DNA of 64,000 nt from Nocardia altamirensis NBRC 108246 (GTDB lineage: Bacteria; Actinomycetota; Actinomycetes; Mycobacteriales; Mycobacteriaceae): assembly GCF_001612685.1 (NCBI RefSeq), contig NZ_BDAY01000003.1, positions 62,001 through 126,000 on the forward strand, in the 5' to 3' direction. Positions 17,441 through 25,853 of this stretch are shown here, piece by piece (the stretch's first letter is position 1; every line of letters begins with the position of its first letter). The position numbers were made by a program, and so were the translations under genes. Below the pieces are notes generated by a model. The model saw nothing but the letters and a program-made list of their open reading frames with translations. It made no database searches and was not told where the DNA came from.

Positions 17441-18946
17441 GTGGCGGTGCGGCAGGTAGCCCAAACACCCGAGATAGTCCGAAGTACCATCCCGGCGCGG
17501 ATGGATCGACTGCCGTGGACGAAGTTCCACTGGCTGGTCGTCGTCGGCCTCGGAGTCTCCTGGATTCTCGACGGGATCGAGATCCAGATCGTGTCGAGCA
17601 TGAGCGGCGCGCTGCAGAACCCGCAGACGCTCCATCTGACCAGCGCTCAGGTCGGGGCGACGGCATCGGTCTATCTAGCTGGTCAAGTCGTCGGCGCGCT
17701 CTTCTTCGGTCGGCTCACCGACAAGCTCGGCCGCAAACGGCTGTTCATCATCACCCTGATGATCTATCTGCTGGCCAGCGGCGCGGCCGGACTGTCGTTC
17801 GACTGGTGGATGCTGCTCGTCTGCCGATTCGTGGCAGGCATGGGCATCGGCGGCGAGTACACCGCGATCAACTCCGCGATCGACGAGATCATCCCGGCCA
17901 AATACCGCGGCCGGGTCGACATCGCCGTCAACGGAACCTATTGGGGCGGCGCCGCGATCGGCGCGGCAGCAACGCTGGTGTTGTTCAACGAGAACATGGT
18001 CCCGATCGAATGGGGCTGGCGGCTCGGCTTCTTCATCGGCCCCCTGCTCGGGATCGCCATCATCTTCGTGCGCAAGAGCATTCCGGAAAGCCCGCGCTGG
18101 CTGTTGACCCACGGTCGTGCGGAGGAAGCCGAGCAGACCGTCGACGCGATCGAGCGTCAGATGCGCGCCGACGGGATCGCATTGCCGCCGGTAACGGCCA
18201 AAGACGAGCTGGCCATCACGAGCCCGCCCCGCCTCACCCTCTGGGAATTGGCCAACGTCTTCTTCAAGAAGTATCCGCGGCGATCGTTCCTCGGGTTCAG
18301 CATGATGGCGACCCAGGCCTTCCTCTACAACGCGATCTTCTTCACCCAGGGCATGGTGCTCGTGCACTTCTACGACGTGCCCCTTTCGCACACCGGCTAC
18401 TACTTCTTCCCGTTCGCCATCGGGAATCTGCTCGGCCCACTGCTGCTCGGACCGCTGTTCGACACGATCGGGCGCCGGGTGATGATCTGCGGCACCTACG
18501 TGATATCCGGGTCGCTGCTGTTCGTTTCCGCTTGGGCGTTCCACGCCGGAATCCTCAGTGCCGCCTCGCAGACGTTGCTGTGGTGCGTCATCTTCTTCTT
18601 CGCCTCGGCCGGTGCGTCTTCGGCGTACCTCACCGTCAGTGAGATCTTCCCGCTCGAGCTGCGCGGGCAGGCCATCGCGTTCTTCTTCGCCATTTCCCAG
18701 GGCGTCGGCGGCGTGATCGCGCCCTTCCTGTTCGGGCACCTCATCGGTGGCGAAGACAACCCGAATCCGGACCGGAACCCGCTGACCGCAGGCTATGTCA
18801 TGGGCGCCGTCATCATGGTGACCGGCGGCATTATCGCGTGGTACTTCGGCGTCAATGCCGAACGAAAGTCATTGGAGGACATCGCAGAACCCTTGTCGAA
18901 GGCTCCTCCACCGGAGGCAGCGAACCCAGCGGTGCAGCTCCGCTGA
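17441..18946 (+). CDS. major facilitator superfamily transporter, metabolite:H+ symporter type
   Basis: The 501-residue inner-membrane protein has about 12 hydrophobic helices. The motif-A loop GRLTDKLGRKR lies between helices 2 and 3, GGEYTAINSAIDE in helix 4-5, and SIPESPRWLLTHGRAEEA in the central loop, all typical of the sugar porter/metabolite symporter branch. The substrate cannot be told from sequence. GTG 17441 is selected because GGAGGT lies six bases upstream, although the frame is open to 17342. A dyad-containing promoter precedes it and a strong terminator follows, so it is probably monocistronic. Confidence 0.87.
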   Translation: MAVRQVAQTPEIVRSTIPARMDRLPWTKFHWLVVVGLGVSWILDGIEIQIVSSMSGALQNPQTLHLTSAQVGATASVYLAGQVVGALFFGRLTDKLGRKRLFIITLMIYLLASGAAGLSFDWWMLLVCRFVAGMGIGGEYTAINSAIDEIIPAKYRGRVDIAVNGTYWGGAAIGAAATLVLFNENMVPIEWGWRLGFFIGPLLGIAIIFVRKSIPESPRWLLTHGRAEEAEQTVDAIERQMRADGIALPPVTAKDELAITSPPRLTLWELANVFFKKYPRRSFLGFSMMATQAFLYNAIFFTQGMVLVHFYDVPLSHTGYYFFPFAIGNLLGPLLLGPLFDTIGRRVMICGTYVISGSLLFVSAWAFHAGILSAASQTLLWCVIFFFASAGASSAYLTVSEIFPLELRGQAIAFFFAISQGVGGVIAPFLFGHLIGGEDNPNPDRNPLTAGYVMGAVIMVTGGIIAWYFGVNAERKSLEDIAEPLSKAPPPEAANPAVQLR

Positions 18947-18960
18947 CCGGATTCGCTGCC

Positions 18961-19005
18961 GCGCGATTCGGCCCCGCCGTCCTCGGGGCCGAATCGCGCC
19001 TTTTT
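18961..19005 (+). terminator. intrinsic terminator of the MFS gene
   Basis: A 15-bp perfect stem (18961-18975 with 18985-18999), a nine-base loop, then a C and TTTTT at 19001-19005. It begins 14 bases past the stop codon. Confidence 0.92.
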
Positions 19006-19053
19006 GCGTGCTGTTGCCGCGCCGGACCTTTCGGGCCGCCGGCGTCCATTCAG

Positions 19054-19305
19054 TCATGGGTTGTCGTCGGATTCAGTGGCCGCGCCGAACTTCTCGAAGT
19101 CGATGGGGTGGTAGTCCGCCATGTCGTCGACTATCGGATTCTGCTCCCATTCGGTGAGCTCGGCGTCCCAGGCGGGGTAGTCGGGATGGTCGGGGCCGAT
19201 GATCGTCGCGCCGCGGAGGAACGCGCCGTCGGGCCCATGGGCAAAGAAGCGCACCAGGATTCGTCCGTCGTCGAGACGGCTGGCCGGTGGGTAGTCCGCA
19301 CTCAT
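19054..19305 (-). CDS. small acidic protein coupled to a metalloprotease gene; candidate immunity or partner protein
   Basis: 83 residues, rich in Asp and Glu (for example PIVDDMADYHPIDFEKFG), with no signal peptide or membrane segment and no recognised family. Its ATG overlaps the stop of the upstream gene (ATGA at 19302-19305), and GAGGA precedes it, so the two are translationally coupled. A small acidic product directly after a toxin-like enzyme is the usual place for an immunity protein, but this is inference from position and charge only. It could also be an unrelated conserved hypothetical. Confidence 0.6.
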   Translation of the reverse strand: MSADYPPASRLDDGRILVRFFAHGPDGAFLRGATIIGPDHPDYPAWDAELTEWEQNPIVDDMADYHPIDFEKFGAATESDDNP

Positions 19306-20192
19306 GGGATCCTCAACTCTTTGTACAGGTCGTCGAAATAGGCGAGCAGATGCTGCGCGGCGGCCGCCGATCGAAGAAAGGTAGGCGGCGGTGCGGTGTT
19401 GGGCAGCAGGATGCCTGGGCCCTGGGTGTTGCGGATGCTGTCGTACCAGGCGAAACCCTCGGCGAAGAGTTCCCTCTCACCTAACCCGTCGGGCTGGGTG
19501 AAGTACTTGATCTCCTCGGAATTCAGCCTCACAAAATGGCCGCACACCGCCTGATGCACCGCGCGGAACTTCATTTCTTGGCTGCGGTAACCGAGGGCCG
19601 CATCGACCGCGTGCCCGAACTCGTGCCGCCATGTCTGTATGCCGGACCGCAGCGTGCGACCGATGAGCACTGCGCGATGCTCCAGGAGGTAGACACCGCC
19701 GACATCGCGCCACGTCGTTCCGTCCGGCCACCCTCCTGGCTGCAGCTCGGCAACGTTGCCCTCGGGCCAGACCGGGTGCCCGATATCGACCACGTTGCCG
19801 TCGCCCAGCCAGATTCCGCCATGTGGTTTTTCGCGCATATAGGCGGCGACACGATCATGCAATGGCTTGGGCAGTCCAGCCAAGCGCTCGGCGTTGAATG
19901 AAGCGAGCATCGAGTTGTCGGTGTGAAACTGATTCCCATAAATCTGGGCAAGGAGCTTGTTCCCTGTGCTCGGTCCGAGGCCGGTCTGCGCCGGTGTGCC
20001 TGCCCCGATCAGATTCATGCCATGGCGGCTCGGCACATCGGCGGCGAGCAGTGTGCCTACGCCGCGAGTCGTGGTGGTGGCAATGGACTTTCGATAGAAC
20101 ATGTCGACCTGGCCGATGCCCTCCCTGGCCTTGCCGGCAAACCGCGCGGCGATCCGCAGTGCCGTGGCAGCGATGTCATAGCTCAACTCCAC
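19302..20192 (-). CDS. zinc metalloprotease with anthrax-lethal-factor-like (ATLF) pattern; toxin-like
   Basis: About 296 residues. The C-terminal half has HEFGHAVD (H190, E191, H194) and, about 50 residues on, ELFAEGFAWY, whose Glu would be the third zinc ligand. This HEFGH...FAE-FA-Y arrangement is the lethal-factor-like zincin pattern found in bacterial toxin domains. The preceding VGGVYLLEHRAVLIG fits the strand edge before the active helix. The N-terminal 100 residues are variable and carry no signal peptide. The start is uncertain: GTG 20192 lies close behind GAGGTGA, and a TTG two codons later is possible. The target is unknown. Confidence 0.68.
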   Translation of the reverse strand: MELSYDIAATALRIAARFAGKAREGIGQVDMFYRKSIATTTTRGVGTLLAADVPSRHGMNLIGAGTPAQTGLGPSTGNKLLAQIYGNQFHTDNSMLASFNAERLAGLPKPLHDRVAAYMREKPHGGIWLGDGNVVDIGHPVWPEGNVAELQPGGWPDGTTWRDVGGVYLLEHRAVLIGRTLRSGIQTWRHEFGHAVDAALGYRSQEMKFRAVHQAVCGHFVRLNSEEIKYFTQPDGLGERELFAEGFAWYDSIRNTQGPGILLPNTAPPPTFLRSAAAAQHLLAYFDDLYKELRIP

Positions 20193-20291
20193 TCACCTCG
20201 AGACCCACTCGCATCGCGATCGTAGGCTCGGGCCGATGGCGCACCTGTTCCCACTCCTGCGAGTACCGGCTGCCTCGGTGAACTGGCACGG

Positions 20292-20337
20292 GAAAGGCCC
20301 TGCCGACGCTGAATTCTCAGCGACGACAGGGCCTTTC
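20292..20337 (-). terminator. long hairpin terminator, possibly bidirectional
   Basis: GAAAGGCCCTG (20292-20302) pairs with CAGGGCCTTTC (20327-20337), and an inner stem CGCTGA/TCAGCG closes on a small loop. It lies just past the minus-strand DUF1772 stop at 20352. The CCTTTC end gives a short pyrimidine tract in both directions, so it could also insulate the metalloprotease gene. Confidence 0.65.
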
Positions 20338-20351
20338 GTGACCAGTCGGGT

Positions 20352-20867
20352 TCAGCCGGTGAGCCTGCCGTACTGGACGAGTGCCCAGCCGAGGGCGCCG
20401 ATCGCGGCGGTATTGAACAGGCCGCGCACGATATTCCACGTCACCCAGGATGATTCGAACGCTTCCCGCAGCCCGGCATAGTCGATCGGCCCGGTCGCGT
20501 CGTTCGCCACCGCCATCGCGTTGTTCAGCGGAATATTGAACGCACCGCTCACTATCAGGCTGATGAGGTTGAGCGCGGCGCCGATGCCGATCCAGATCAA
20601 CACCGATCGCGTATCGGAGCCCAGGAAGAACAACCCCGCGATGACCGAGAAGCCGATCGAGCCGAGGAAGCTCAGCATGAACACCGGATTGATGATGACC
20701 ACGTTGATCTTGTTCATCACCTCGACGAAGGTCTTGTCGTCGAACTTCCCGAGCGCGATCATCACCGACACCGAGTAGGCGTAGAACAGGCCTGCGAGCA
20801 GCCCCGTGGTGATGAGCGCGAGGATGAGCGCAGTGACCCCGGGCAGGGACTGCGCACGCTCGGTCAT
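20352..20867 (-). CDS. DUF1772 (anthrone oxygenase-like) membrane protein
   Basis: 171 residues with four hydrophobic helices, beginning MTERAQSLPGVTALILAL; AYSVSVMIALGKFDD after helix 1 and the fourth-helix tail WNIVRGLFNTAAIGALGWAL fit the DUF1772/anthrone oxygenase-like family. Its biochemical role in bacteria is not settled; homologues in fungi oxidise anthrones. Start ATG 20867 has GGAGAGA upstream and overlaps the preceding gene's stop by four bases (ATGA), so the two are co-translated. The pair faces a TetR gene with paired operators, which probably controls it. Confidence 0.8.
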   Translation of the reverse strand: MTERAQSLPGVTALILALITTGLLAGLFYAYSVSVMIALGKFDDKTFVEVMNKINVVIINPVFMLSFLGSIGFSVIAGLFFLGSDTRSVLIWIGIGAALNLISLIVSGAFNIPLNNAMAVANDATGPIDYAGLREAFESSWVTWNIVRGLFNTAAIGALGWALVQYGRLTG

Positions 20868-21721
20868 CTGGTCTCTCCAGTGCTCCAGACACCGGATGCC
20901 GCTGCGGCACGGGTGAAGTCGGTGAAGTCGCGCGGCTTGCGGCCGAGCGCCCGCTCGACCCCGTCGGTCGGGGTGGAGTTGCGGCCGTCCAGCACGGTAT
21001 GGAACAGGTAGTCGAGCAGGTCGATCTGTTCCAGCGGCATCTGATAGTGATTGAGCGAGTCGATGAAGTCCTGGCGTGAGCTCGGCGCGTACCCGATCTC
21101 CCGCCCGAGCGCCGTGCTGATCTCCGCCGTGGCCTCGGCGAAGGTGAGTCCGCGCGGTCCCGACAGCACGTAGATCTCGCCGAGATGCTTCGGATCGGTC
21201 AGCGCGGCGACCGCGACGTCGGCGATGTCGTCGGCGTCGACGAACGGCTCGGGAACATCGCCTGCGGGCAGCGTGATCTCGCCTGCCAGGATGTAATCGA
21301 GGAACCCGCCCTCGGTGAAGTTCTGCGAGAACCAGTTGCAGCGCACGATCGTCCAGCCGAGACCGGAATTCTGGACGAACGCCTCGCACTCTTCAGCTTC
21401 GGGCTCACCACGCCCGGAGAGCAGGACGACCCTGGGGATCTCGGCCTGCTCCACTGCCTTGACGAACTCCTCGATGATCGCCGGAGCGCCCGTCGCCGCG
21501 AGGTCGGGATGGTATGCGACATAGACCGCGTCGACACCGGCGAGCGCGGGCGCCCAGGTGGTGGCGTCGGCCCAGTCGAACGGAATTTCCGCCGTGCGCG
21601 ATCCGGACCGAATGGCGAGACCGAGCTGAACGAGTCGATCGGCGACGCGGCGACCGGTTTTACCGGTGGCGCCGGTGACGAGCGTCAGGCGCGGCGGAAA
21701 ATTATCTGGTGTGTTGCTCAT
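20864..21721 (-). CDS. NmrA/NAD(P)H-binding family oxidoreductase or regulator
   Basis: The 285-residue Rossmann protein starts MSNTPDNFPPR and has the dinucleotide motif LVTGATGKTGRRVADRL (residues about 14-30). It then has VYVAYHPDLAATGAP and RCNWFSQNFTEG, typical of NmrA-like atypical short-chain dehydrogenases. Some members reduce quinones, others only sense NADP redox state. ATG 21721 is preferred, with AAAGG upstream; the longer reading to 21826 enters the divergent promoter region. It is the first gene of a two-gene unit with the DUF1772 gene and is divergent from tetR. Confidence 0.83.
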   Translation of the reverse strand: MSNTPDNFPPRLTLVTGATGKTGRRVADRLVQLGLAIRSGSRTAEIPFDWADATTWAPALAGVDAVYVAYHPDLAATGAPAIIEEFVKAVEQAEIPRVVLLSGRGEPEAEECEAFVQNSGLGWTIVRCNWFSQNFTEGGFLDYILAGEITLPAGDVPEPFVDADDIADVAVAALTDPKHLGEIYVLSGPRGLTFAEATAEISTALGREIGYAPSSRQDFIDSLNHYQMPLEQIDLLDYLFHTVLDGRNSTPTDGVERALGRKPRDFTDFTRAAAASGVWSTGETR

Positions 21722-21977
21722 GATATTGCCTTTGCTTGATTTTCGCGGGGAGAAAGCAGCGCAAATCAACCCGTGGAATGTGTGTGTGGAATGGCCGATC
21801 GGCCGGATTGTTCTTTCGCATTCCACTCGGAATGCAGCATTGGTCGATGATTCGAATTAACGCATTGGGGGATCTCCTCGTGATCGGGTTCCGGCGCACC
21901 GGAGTCCGGCGGCTGCACTGCCGCCCGGCGGCACCTTCGACGCCACCTCGGTGGGCGACCGGACCTTAACTCTATCA

Positions 21978-22080
21978 CCTATACTATAGGAGCAATACTA
22001 TATTTCGTCTACCGAACGTGCGTTCGATCGGCCGAAACCGTCGATACGCTGCAGTCATTACAATATGATCTATAGTATAG
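21978..22080. promoter_or_regulatory. paired TetR-type operators in the divergent promoter region
   Basis: Two palindromes share a core: CCTATA-C-TATAGG (21978-21990) and CTATA-G-TATAG (22070-22080), centres about 91 bases apart. A third partial copy, ATACTATA, lies near 21995. The stretch is AT-rich compared with its surroundings. One site lies on the NmrA side and one on the TetR side, fitting repression of both genes by the adjacent TetR protein. Confidence 0.7.
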
Positions 22081-22159
22081 TGTGCATAGTAATGATGCCC
22101 GCGTACCTGCGGGTAGGTTCGGGGCCGATGCACGCGAGCGGCGAGGGAGTGGCGAGGTC

Positions 22160-22936
22160 ATGGCGGATGGCGAACTGTCCGACGAACTGGTCCGGCTGTG
22201 GCGGCTGCCGACCGGGTCGGGACTCGGCCGCCGGGCCGCCTTGGATATCGACACCGTCGTCGGAACGGCGGTAGAGCTGGCCGATCGCGCAGGCCTCGCG
22301 GGCGCGACCTTGCCGAAGATCGCGGAGAAGCTCGGAGTCACCCCGATGTCGCTCTACCGCTACATCGGGTCCAAGGACGAACTGCTCACCCTGATGGGTG
22401 ATATGGCCTTCGCGCCCGGCGCGGAACTCGCCGACGCCGCGACATCGTGGCGTGCGGGATTGCGGGCGTGGGCAACTGGGCTCTGGTCGGCCTATCAACT
22501 GCACCCATGGCTCGCGGATCTGCCGATCTCCAGTCCGCCGCGCGGACCGAACGCGATCGCCTGGATGGACGCCGGATTACGCGCCATGCGCGACATCGAC
22601 CTGGACCGGATGACCAAGGTCGGCACGCTGACCCTGCTCAGCGGGTACGTGAATTTCGCGGCGCGCATGGCGCAGCAACTCGAACAGGGCCGGCGGCAGC
22701 GCAAGATCGACCCTGCGGTCGCCGCGCGCGAGTACGGGCAGGAGATGGCGGAACTGGTGGCGCCCGCGCAGTTTCCCGACGCGGCCGAGTTGTTCGCGGT
22801 CGGCACGTTCGCCGCGCAGGCGGCGCCGCCGACCGGCAATCCCGCCGATCCGGAGGACAACTTCCTCTTCGGCCTCGGGGTCATTCTGGACGGCGTCCAG
22901 GCCATCGTGGGGAGCGGGTCGCCACACCGGCCGTGA
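22160..22936 (+). CDS. TetR-family transcriptional regulator (TetR_C-type, GntR-like N-terminal extension)
   Basis: 258 residues. An N-terminal extension of about 30 residues precedes a TetR helix-turn-helix (residues about 35-80: TAVELADRAGLAGATLPKIAEKLGVTPMSLYRYIGSKDELL). The C-terminal ligand domain contains WRAGLRAWATGLWSAYQLHPWL, typical of the TetR_C group. ATG 22160 is chosen with GAGGGAG upstream; the longer reading from 22082 starts inside the second operator. It probably represses the divergent NmrA/DUF1772 pair and itself. The inducer is unknown. Confidence 0.87.
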   Translation: MADGELSDELVRLWRLPTGSGLGRRAALDIDTVVGTAVELADRAGLAGATLPKIAEKLGVTPMSLYRYIGSKDELLTLMGDMAFAPGAELADAATSWRAGLRAWATGLWSAYQLHPWLADLPISSPPRGPNAIAWMDAGLRAMRDIDLDRMTKVGTLTLLSGYVNFAARMAQQLEQGRRQRKIDPAVAAREYGQEMAELVAPAQFPDAAELFAVGTFAAQAAPPTGNPADPEDNFLFGLGVILDGVQAIVGSGSPHRP

Positions 22937-23315
22937 CCCCTCGTAGGGTGTCGTCTATCGGGCCTTACCTGCGGTATCGACGCGGCCGCTGAGTCGACTC
23001 TGCAATTTCTTCGGAAATGTCGCGGATGCGTGCACGTCGCCGCAATATCGCGTTGATGTGCTCGATACATCGGTATTCGACGTGCCGCATGCATAAGGTG
23101 TCTCCGCGCATAAGGGGGTGCGCGGAGTGTTGCTACCTAAACTCGATACCTATTGAGCGACCAGTTTTGCTCTCGTATCGTGAGCGAATCGAAGATCGTT
23201 ACCAAGCGGTGGTTTTTACACTGTTTGGGCGACTGGACGAGGTCGGGTTAAAAATGGAAAACATGGCAACCGCTGGTGTGGCGCCATGTCGGTTCGATAT
23301 GTGTGGTTCACGACC
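22937..23315. other. 380-bp gap with a hairpin upstream of the TyrA-like gene
   Basis: No frame shows coding character. A perfect 9-bp hairpin, CTCCGCGCA (23102-23110) with TGCGCGGAG (23119-23127), lies mid-gap; GCATAAGG occurs just before it and again within it. It may end the tetR transcript, though no T-tract follows, or act in the leader of the next gene. No known riboswitch was recognised. Confidence 0.4.
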
Positions 23316-24179
23316 ATGAATTCGCCGACGAACAATTCGCGCACGGTTGCGGTGATCGGCACCGGTCTGATCGGCACCTCCGTCGCGCTCGCGCTACGCA
23401 ATCAGGGCATTCGCACCTATCTCCATGATCGGAATCCCGCTGCCGCCGCCGCTGCGGCAGCCCGCGGTGCGGGGATTCTCGGACTACCGTCGACCGCGGT
23501 CGACCTCGCCGTGGTTGCGGTGCCACCCGCGGGCATCGCCGCGGTGCTTGCGGAAATTCAGGACAAGAGGCTGGCTCGTGCCTACACCGACGTCGGCAGC
23601 GTCAAAACAGCGCCGTTGGCCGAAGCCGAGGCCATGGGATGTGATCTGACGACCTACCTCGGCGGGCATCCCATGGCGGGCGGCGAGCGATCCGGACCGG
23701 CCTGCGCAAGGCCTGATCTGTTCCGCGACCGGAACTGGGTGCTGACACCGCTGGCCACGACCAGCGCCGAAACCCTCGGCACCGTCATCGATGTCGTCCG
23801 AATGACCGGAGCGCGGCCGATCATGATGGCGCACGCGGAGCACGATCGCATCGTCGCGCGCACGTCCCATGTGCCGCACGTGATCGCCGCCGCGCTCGCG
23901 GCCAGCCTCGACAGCGCCGACGACGCGATGCTCGGGCTCTGCGGCGCCGGGATCAAGGACGCGACGCGGATCGCGGCGGGGGACACCGCGCTGTGGACCC
24001 AGATACTTCGGGCGAACGCGACCGAGGTCTCGAAGGTGCTGTCGGAAATCGCCGCCGATTTGACGGCGGTCTCGCAGGCGCTCGGCTCCGACGTCGACGC
24101 GATGACGGCACTGCTGCACCGCGGAAACACCGGCCGCGCCTTGCTGATCGGCGAGCACCGCGGAGCCGACCATGGTTGA
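23316..24179 (+). CDS. prephenate dehydrogenase (TyrA family)
   Basis: 287 residues if started at ATG 23316 (MNSPTNNSRT). The NAD-binding fold VAVIGTGLIGTSVALAL, then AVVAVPPAG, YTDVGSVK and GGHPMAGGERSG follow the TyrA order; HAEHDRIVARTSHVPHVIAAAL carries the conserved substrate-side His. The reaction is NAD-dependent oxidative decarboxylation of prephenate to 4-hydroxyphenylpyruvate for tyrosine. An in-frame ATG at 23286 is possible; neither start has a good ribosome site. The end overlaps the EamA gene by eight bases, an unusual partner for TyrA. There is no ACT domain. Confidence 0.85.
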   Translation: MNSPTNNSRTVAVIGTGLIGTSVALALRNQGIRTYLHDRNPAAAAAAAARGAGILGLPSTAVDLAVVAVPPAGIAAVLAEIQDKRLARAYTDVGSVKTAPLAEAEAMGCDLTTYLGGHPMAGGERSGPACARPDLFRDRNWVLTPLATTSAETLGTVIDVVRMTGARPIMMAHAEHDRIVARTSHVPHVIAAALAASLDSADDAMLGLCGAGIKDATRIAAGDTALWTQILRANATEVSKVLSEIAADLTAVSQALGSDVDAMTALLHRGNTGRALLIGEHRGADHG

Positions 24180-25119
24180 TCATCGCGTCGTCCTGCACGG
24201 CGAATCCGCCGTGCTGCTGTCCTGTGCCGCTGGGCCGTGTTTGTTCGGCACCGCATTTCTCGCACTCGAACTGCTTCCGCCGCTGCCACTCTGGAATGCG
24301 GCATTGCGCGTGCTACCCGCAGGCCTACTGCTGATTGCCATTCGTCCTGCACTGCCGCACGGGATTTGGTGGTCGCGCATGACGGTGCTCGGCGTGCTCA
24401 ACTTCAGTGGCTTCTTCGGGATGCAGGCACTGGCCGCGCATCGCTTACCCGGCGGGGTGGTCGCCACGATTTCCGCGGCGCAATGCATTGTCGTCCCGTT
24501 TATCGTGCTCATGTTCGGACAGCGGGTCGGACTGCGCCAATTCACGGTGCCGCTACTCGGCTTGTTCGGCGTCGGGCTCCTGGTCATGCGCGGCGACACC
24601 AGGCTCGACGTCGTCGGCGTCGCCGCGGCAGGCGCTCTTGCGCTGTTCTCGTCGACCGGCATGGTGCTCACCCGCCGCTGGGGCGTGCCGCCGAACACCC
24701 ACCCGGTCAGTGCGGTCGCGTGGCAGATGCTGGCGGGCGGGCTGATTCTGCTGCCGTTGGCCGGTGCCCTCGAAGGACCGCCACCCGCACTGACCTACGA
24801 CCAATTCGTCGCGACGGCCTGGTTGGCGATCGCGGCGACCGCGGTGGCGTTCGCCTGTTTCTTCGGCGGCCTCTTCCACGGGGTCGAGGCGACGACGGCG
24901 TCCCGATTGATGTTGCTCGGACCGGTGGTCGCGGTGACCCTCGGCTGGTCTTTCGCAGGGGAACGGCTGACCTTCCTGCAAATCTCCGGGATCCTGCTGG
25001 TGCTTGCCGCCCAGTTCGGTGGTCTGGAGCAGCGTGGCACGTCGTGGCAGCTCCGGATGCCGAGCGGACTCGCGCCGTTGGCCCACCGGATCAGGCACCC
25101 GTACCACGCCGGAACCTGA
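24172..25119 (+). CDS. EamA/DMT-family membrane transporter
   Basis: The 315-residue inner-membrane protein has about ten hydrophobic helices in two EamA repeats. The first includes GVVATISAAQCIVVPFIVLMF, the second SRLMLLGPVVAVTLGWSF and GERLTFLQISGILLVLAAQ. The family exports or imports small metabolites, often amino acids. Its start lies inside the end of the TyrA-like gene, with GGAG about eight bases upstream, so the two are coupled; export of an aromatic metabolite is a reasonable but untested guess. A strong hairpin follows the stop. Confidence 0.85.
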   Translation: MVDHRVVLHGESAVLLSCAAGPCLFGTAFLALELLPPLPLWNAALRVLPAGLLLIAIRPALPHGIWWSRMTVLGVLNFSGFFGMQALAAHRLPGGVVATISAAQCIVVPFIVLMFGQRVGLRQFTVPLLGLFGVGLLVMRGDTRLDVVGVAAAGALALFSSTGMVLTRRWGVPPNTHPVSAVAWQMLAGGLILLPLAGALEGPPPALTYDQFVATAWLAIAATAVAFACFFGGLFHGVEATTASRLMLLGPVVAVTLGWSFAGERLTFLQISGILLVLAAQFGGLEQRGTSWQLRMPSGLAPLAHRIRHPYHAGT

Positions 25120-25125
25120 TGGCAG

Positions 25126-25163
25126 GCTGGGGTGCTTACGGCGAGCTACCTAAGCACCCCAGC
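25126..25163 (+). terminator. hairpin terminator after the EamA gene, possibly bidirectional
   Basis: GCTGGGGTGCTT (25126-25137) pairs perfectly with AAGCACCCCAGC (25152-25163) over a 14-base loop, between the plus-strand EamA stop and the minus-strand stop at 25183. No T-tract is present, as is common for actinobacterial terminators. Confidence 0.75.
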
Positions 25164-25182
25164 GCGGTCCCGCTCGTTCGAT

Positions 25183-25635
25183 TCAGGCCGATTCGGGCAT
25201 GCAGTGCGCGAGTCGCAGCGTGATCTCGACGAGCTCGTTGAACGGGGGGCGTCGGGTGCCGTTCGGCGCCACTTCCCAGTACCGGATCCGGTGGTCAGGG
25301 CCGGGCAGCGTGATCAACGCCCCCGCGGCCGTCATCAGCACGCGATGCCGGTACAGCGCGCCGAAGCGCGGCACCGAGCGGTCGGCGGCCCTGGCCCCCT
25401 GGGTCAGCAGCATCCAGAAATCCGACCGGTGATTGGCGATGACCGGCGTCGGCAGGTCGCGGCGCATCAGTTCCCCCAGTACGCGTTCCGCGAGGCCGAT
25501 CGGCAGCTGAATGCCATCGACGCTGCCGGTCCGCAGCAGGATCTGGCCGTGGTCGTCGACGGCGGCATCGAAGCCGTTGTCGGCCCGGTACCGTGCGCAC
25601 ATCTCCGACACGGAGGTGATGGCGAAGGTGGACAT
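25183..25635 (-). CDS. conserved actinobacterial hypothetical protein
   Basis: 150 residues, soluble, starting MSTFAITSVSEM at ATG 25635 with GAGGAAG just upstream. The longer reading to 25707 is not coding-like. Segments such as LPTPVIANHRSDFWMLLTQG and LPGPDHRIRYWEVAP look like small proteins common in streptomycetes and nocardiae, whose function is unknown to me. There is no helix-turn-helix, metal site or signal peptide. It is convergent with the EamA gene and divergent from pknG. Confidence 0.6.
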   Translation of the reverse strand: MSTFAITSVSEMCARYRADNGFDAAVDDHGQILLRTGSVDGIQLPIGLAERVLGELMRRDLPTPVIANHRSDFWMLLTQGARAADRSVPRFGALYRHRVLMTAAGALITLPGPDHRIRYWEVAPNGTRRPPFNELVEITLRLAHCMPESA

Positions 25636-25853
25636 ATCTTCCTCACAACGTCCTTGGTGAAAAGTTCGGCTCCTTCGAGCGTGCGGCCGTAGGTACCGCA
25701 GGTGCATCGGTAGCCGCTCACCTGCTGATATCCGCCCGGTCTAGGCAGCATCCGCTAGCGCATTCCCAGCGATGGGAGCTTCGGCGTGCGCGCATCGACG
25801 CCAACCGAACAACAATCAATCAGCGATTCAGACCGCGGGTTCGAGAGGTTCGC

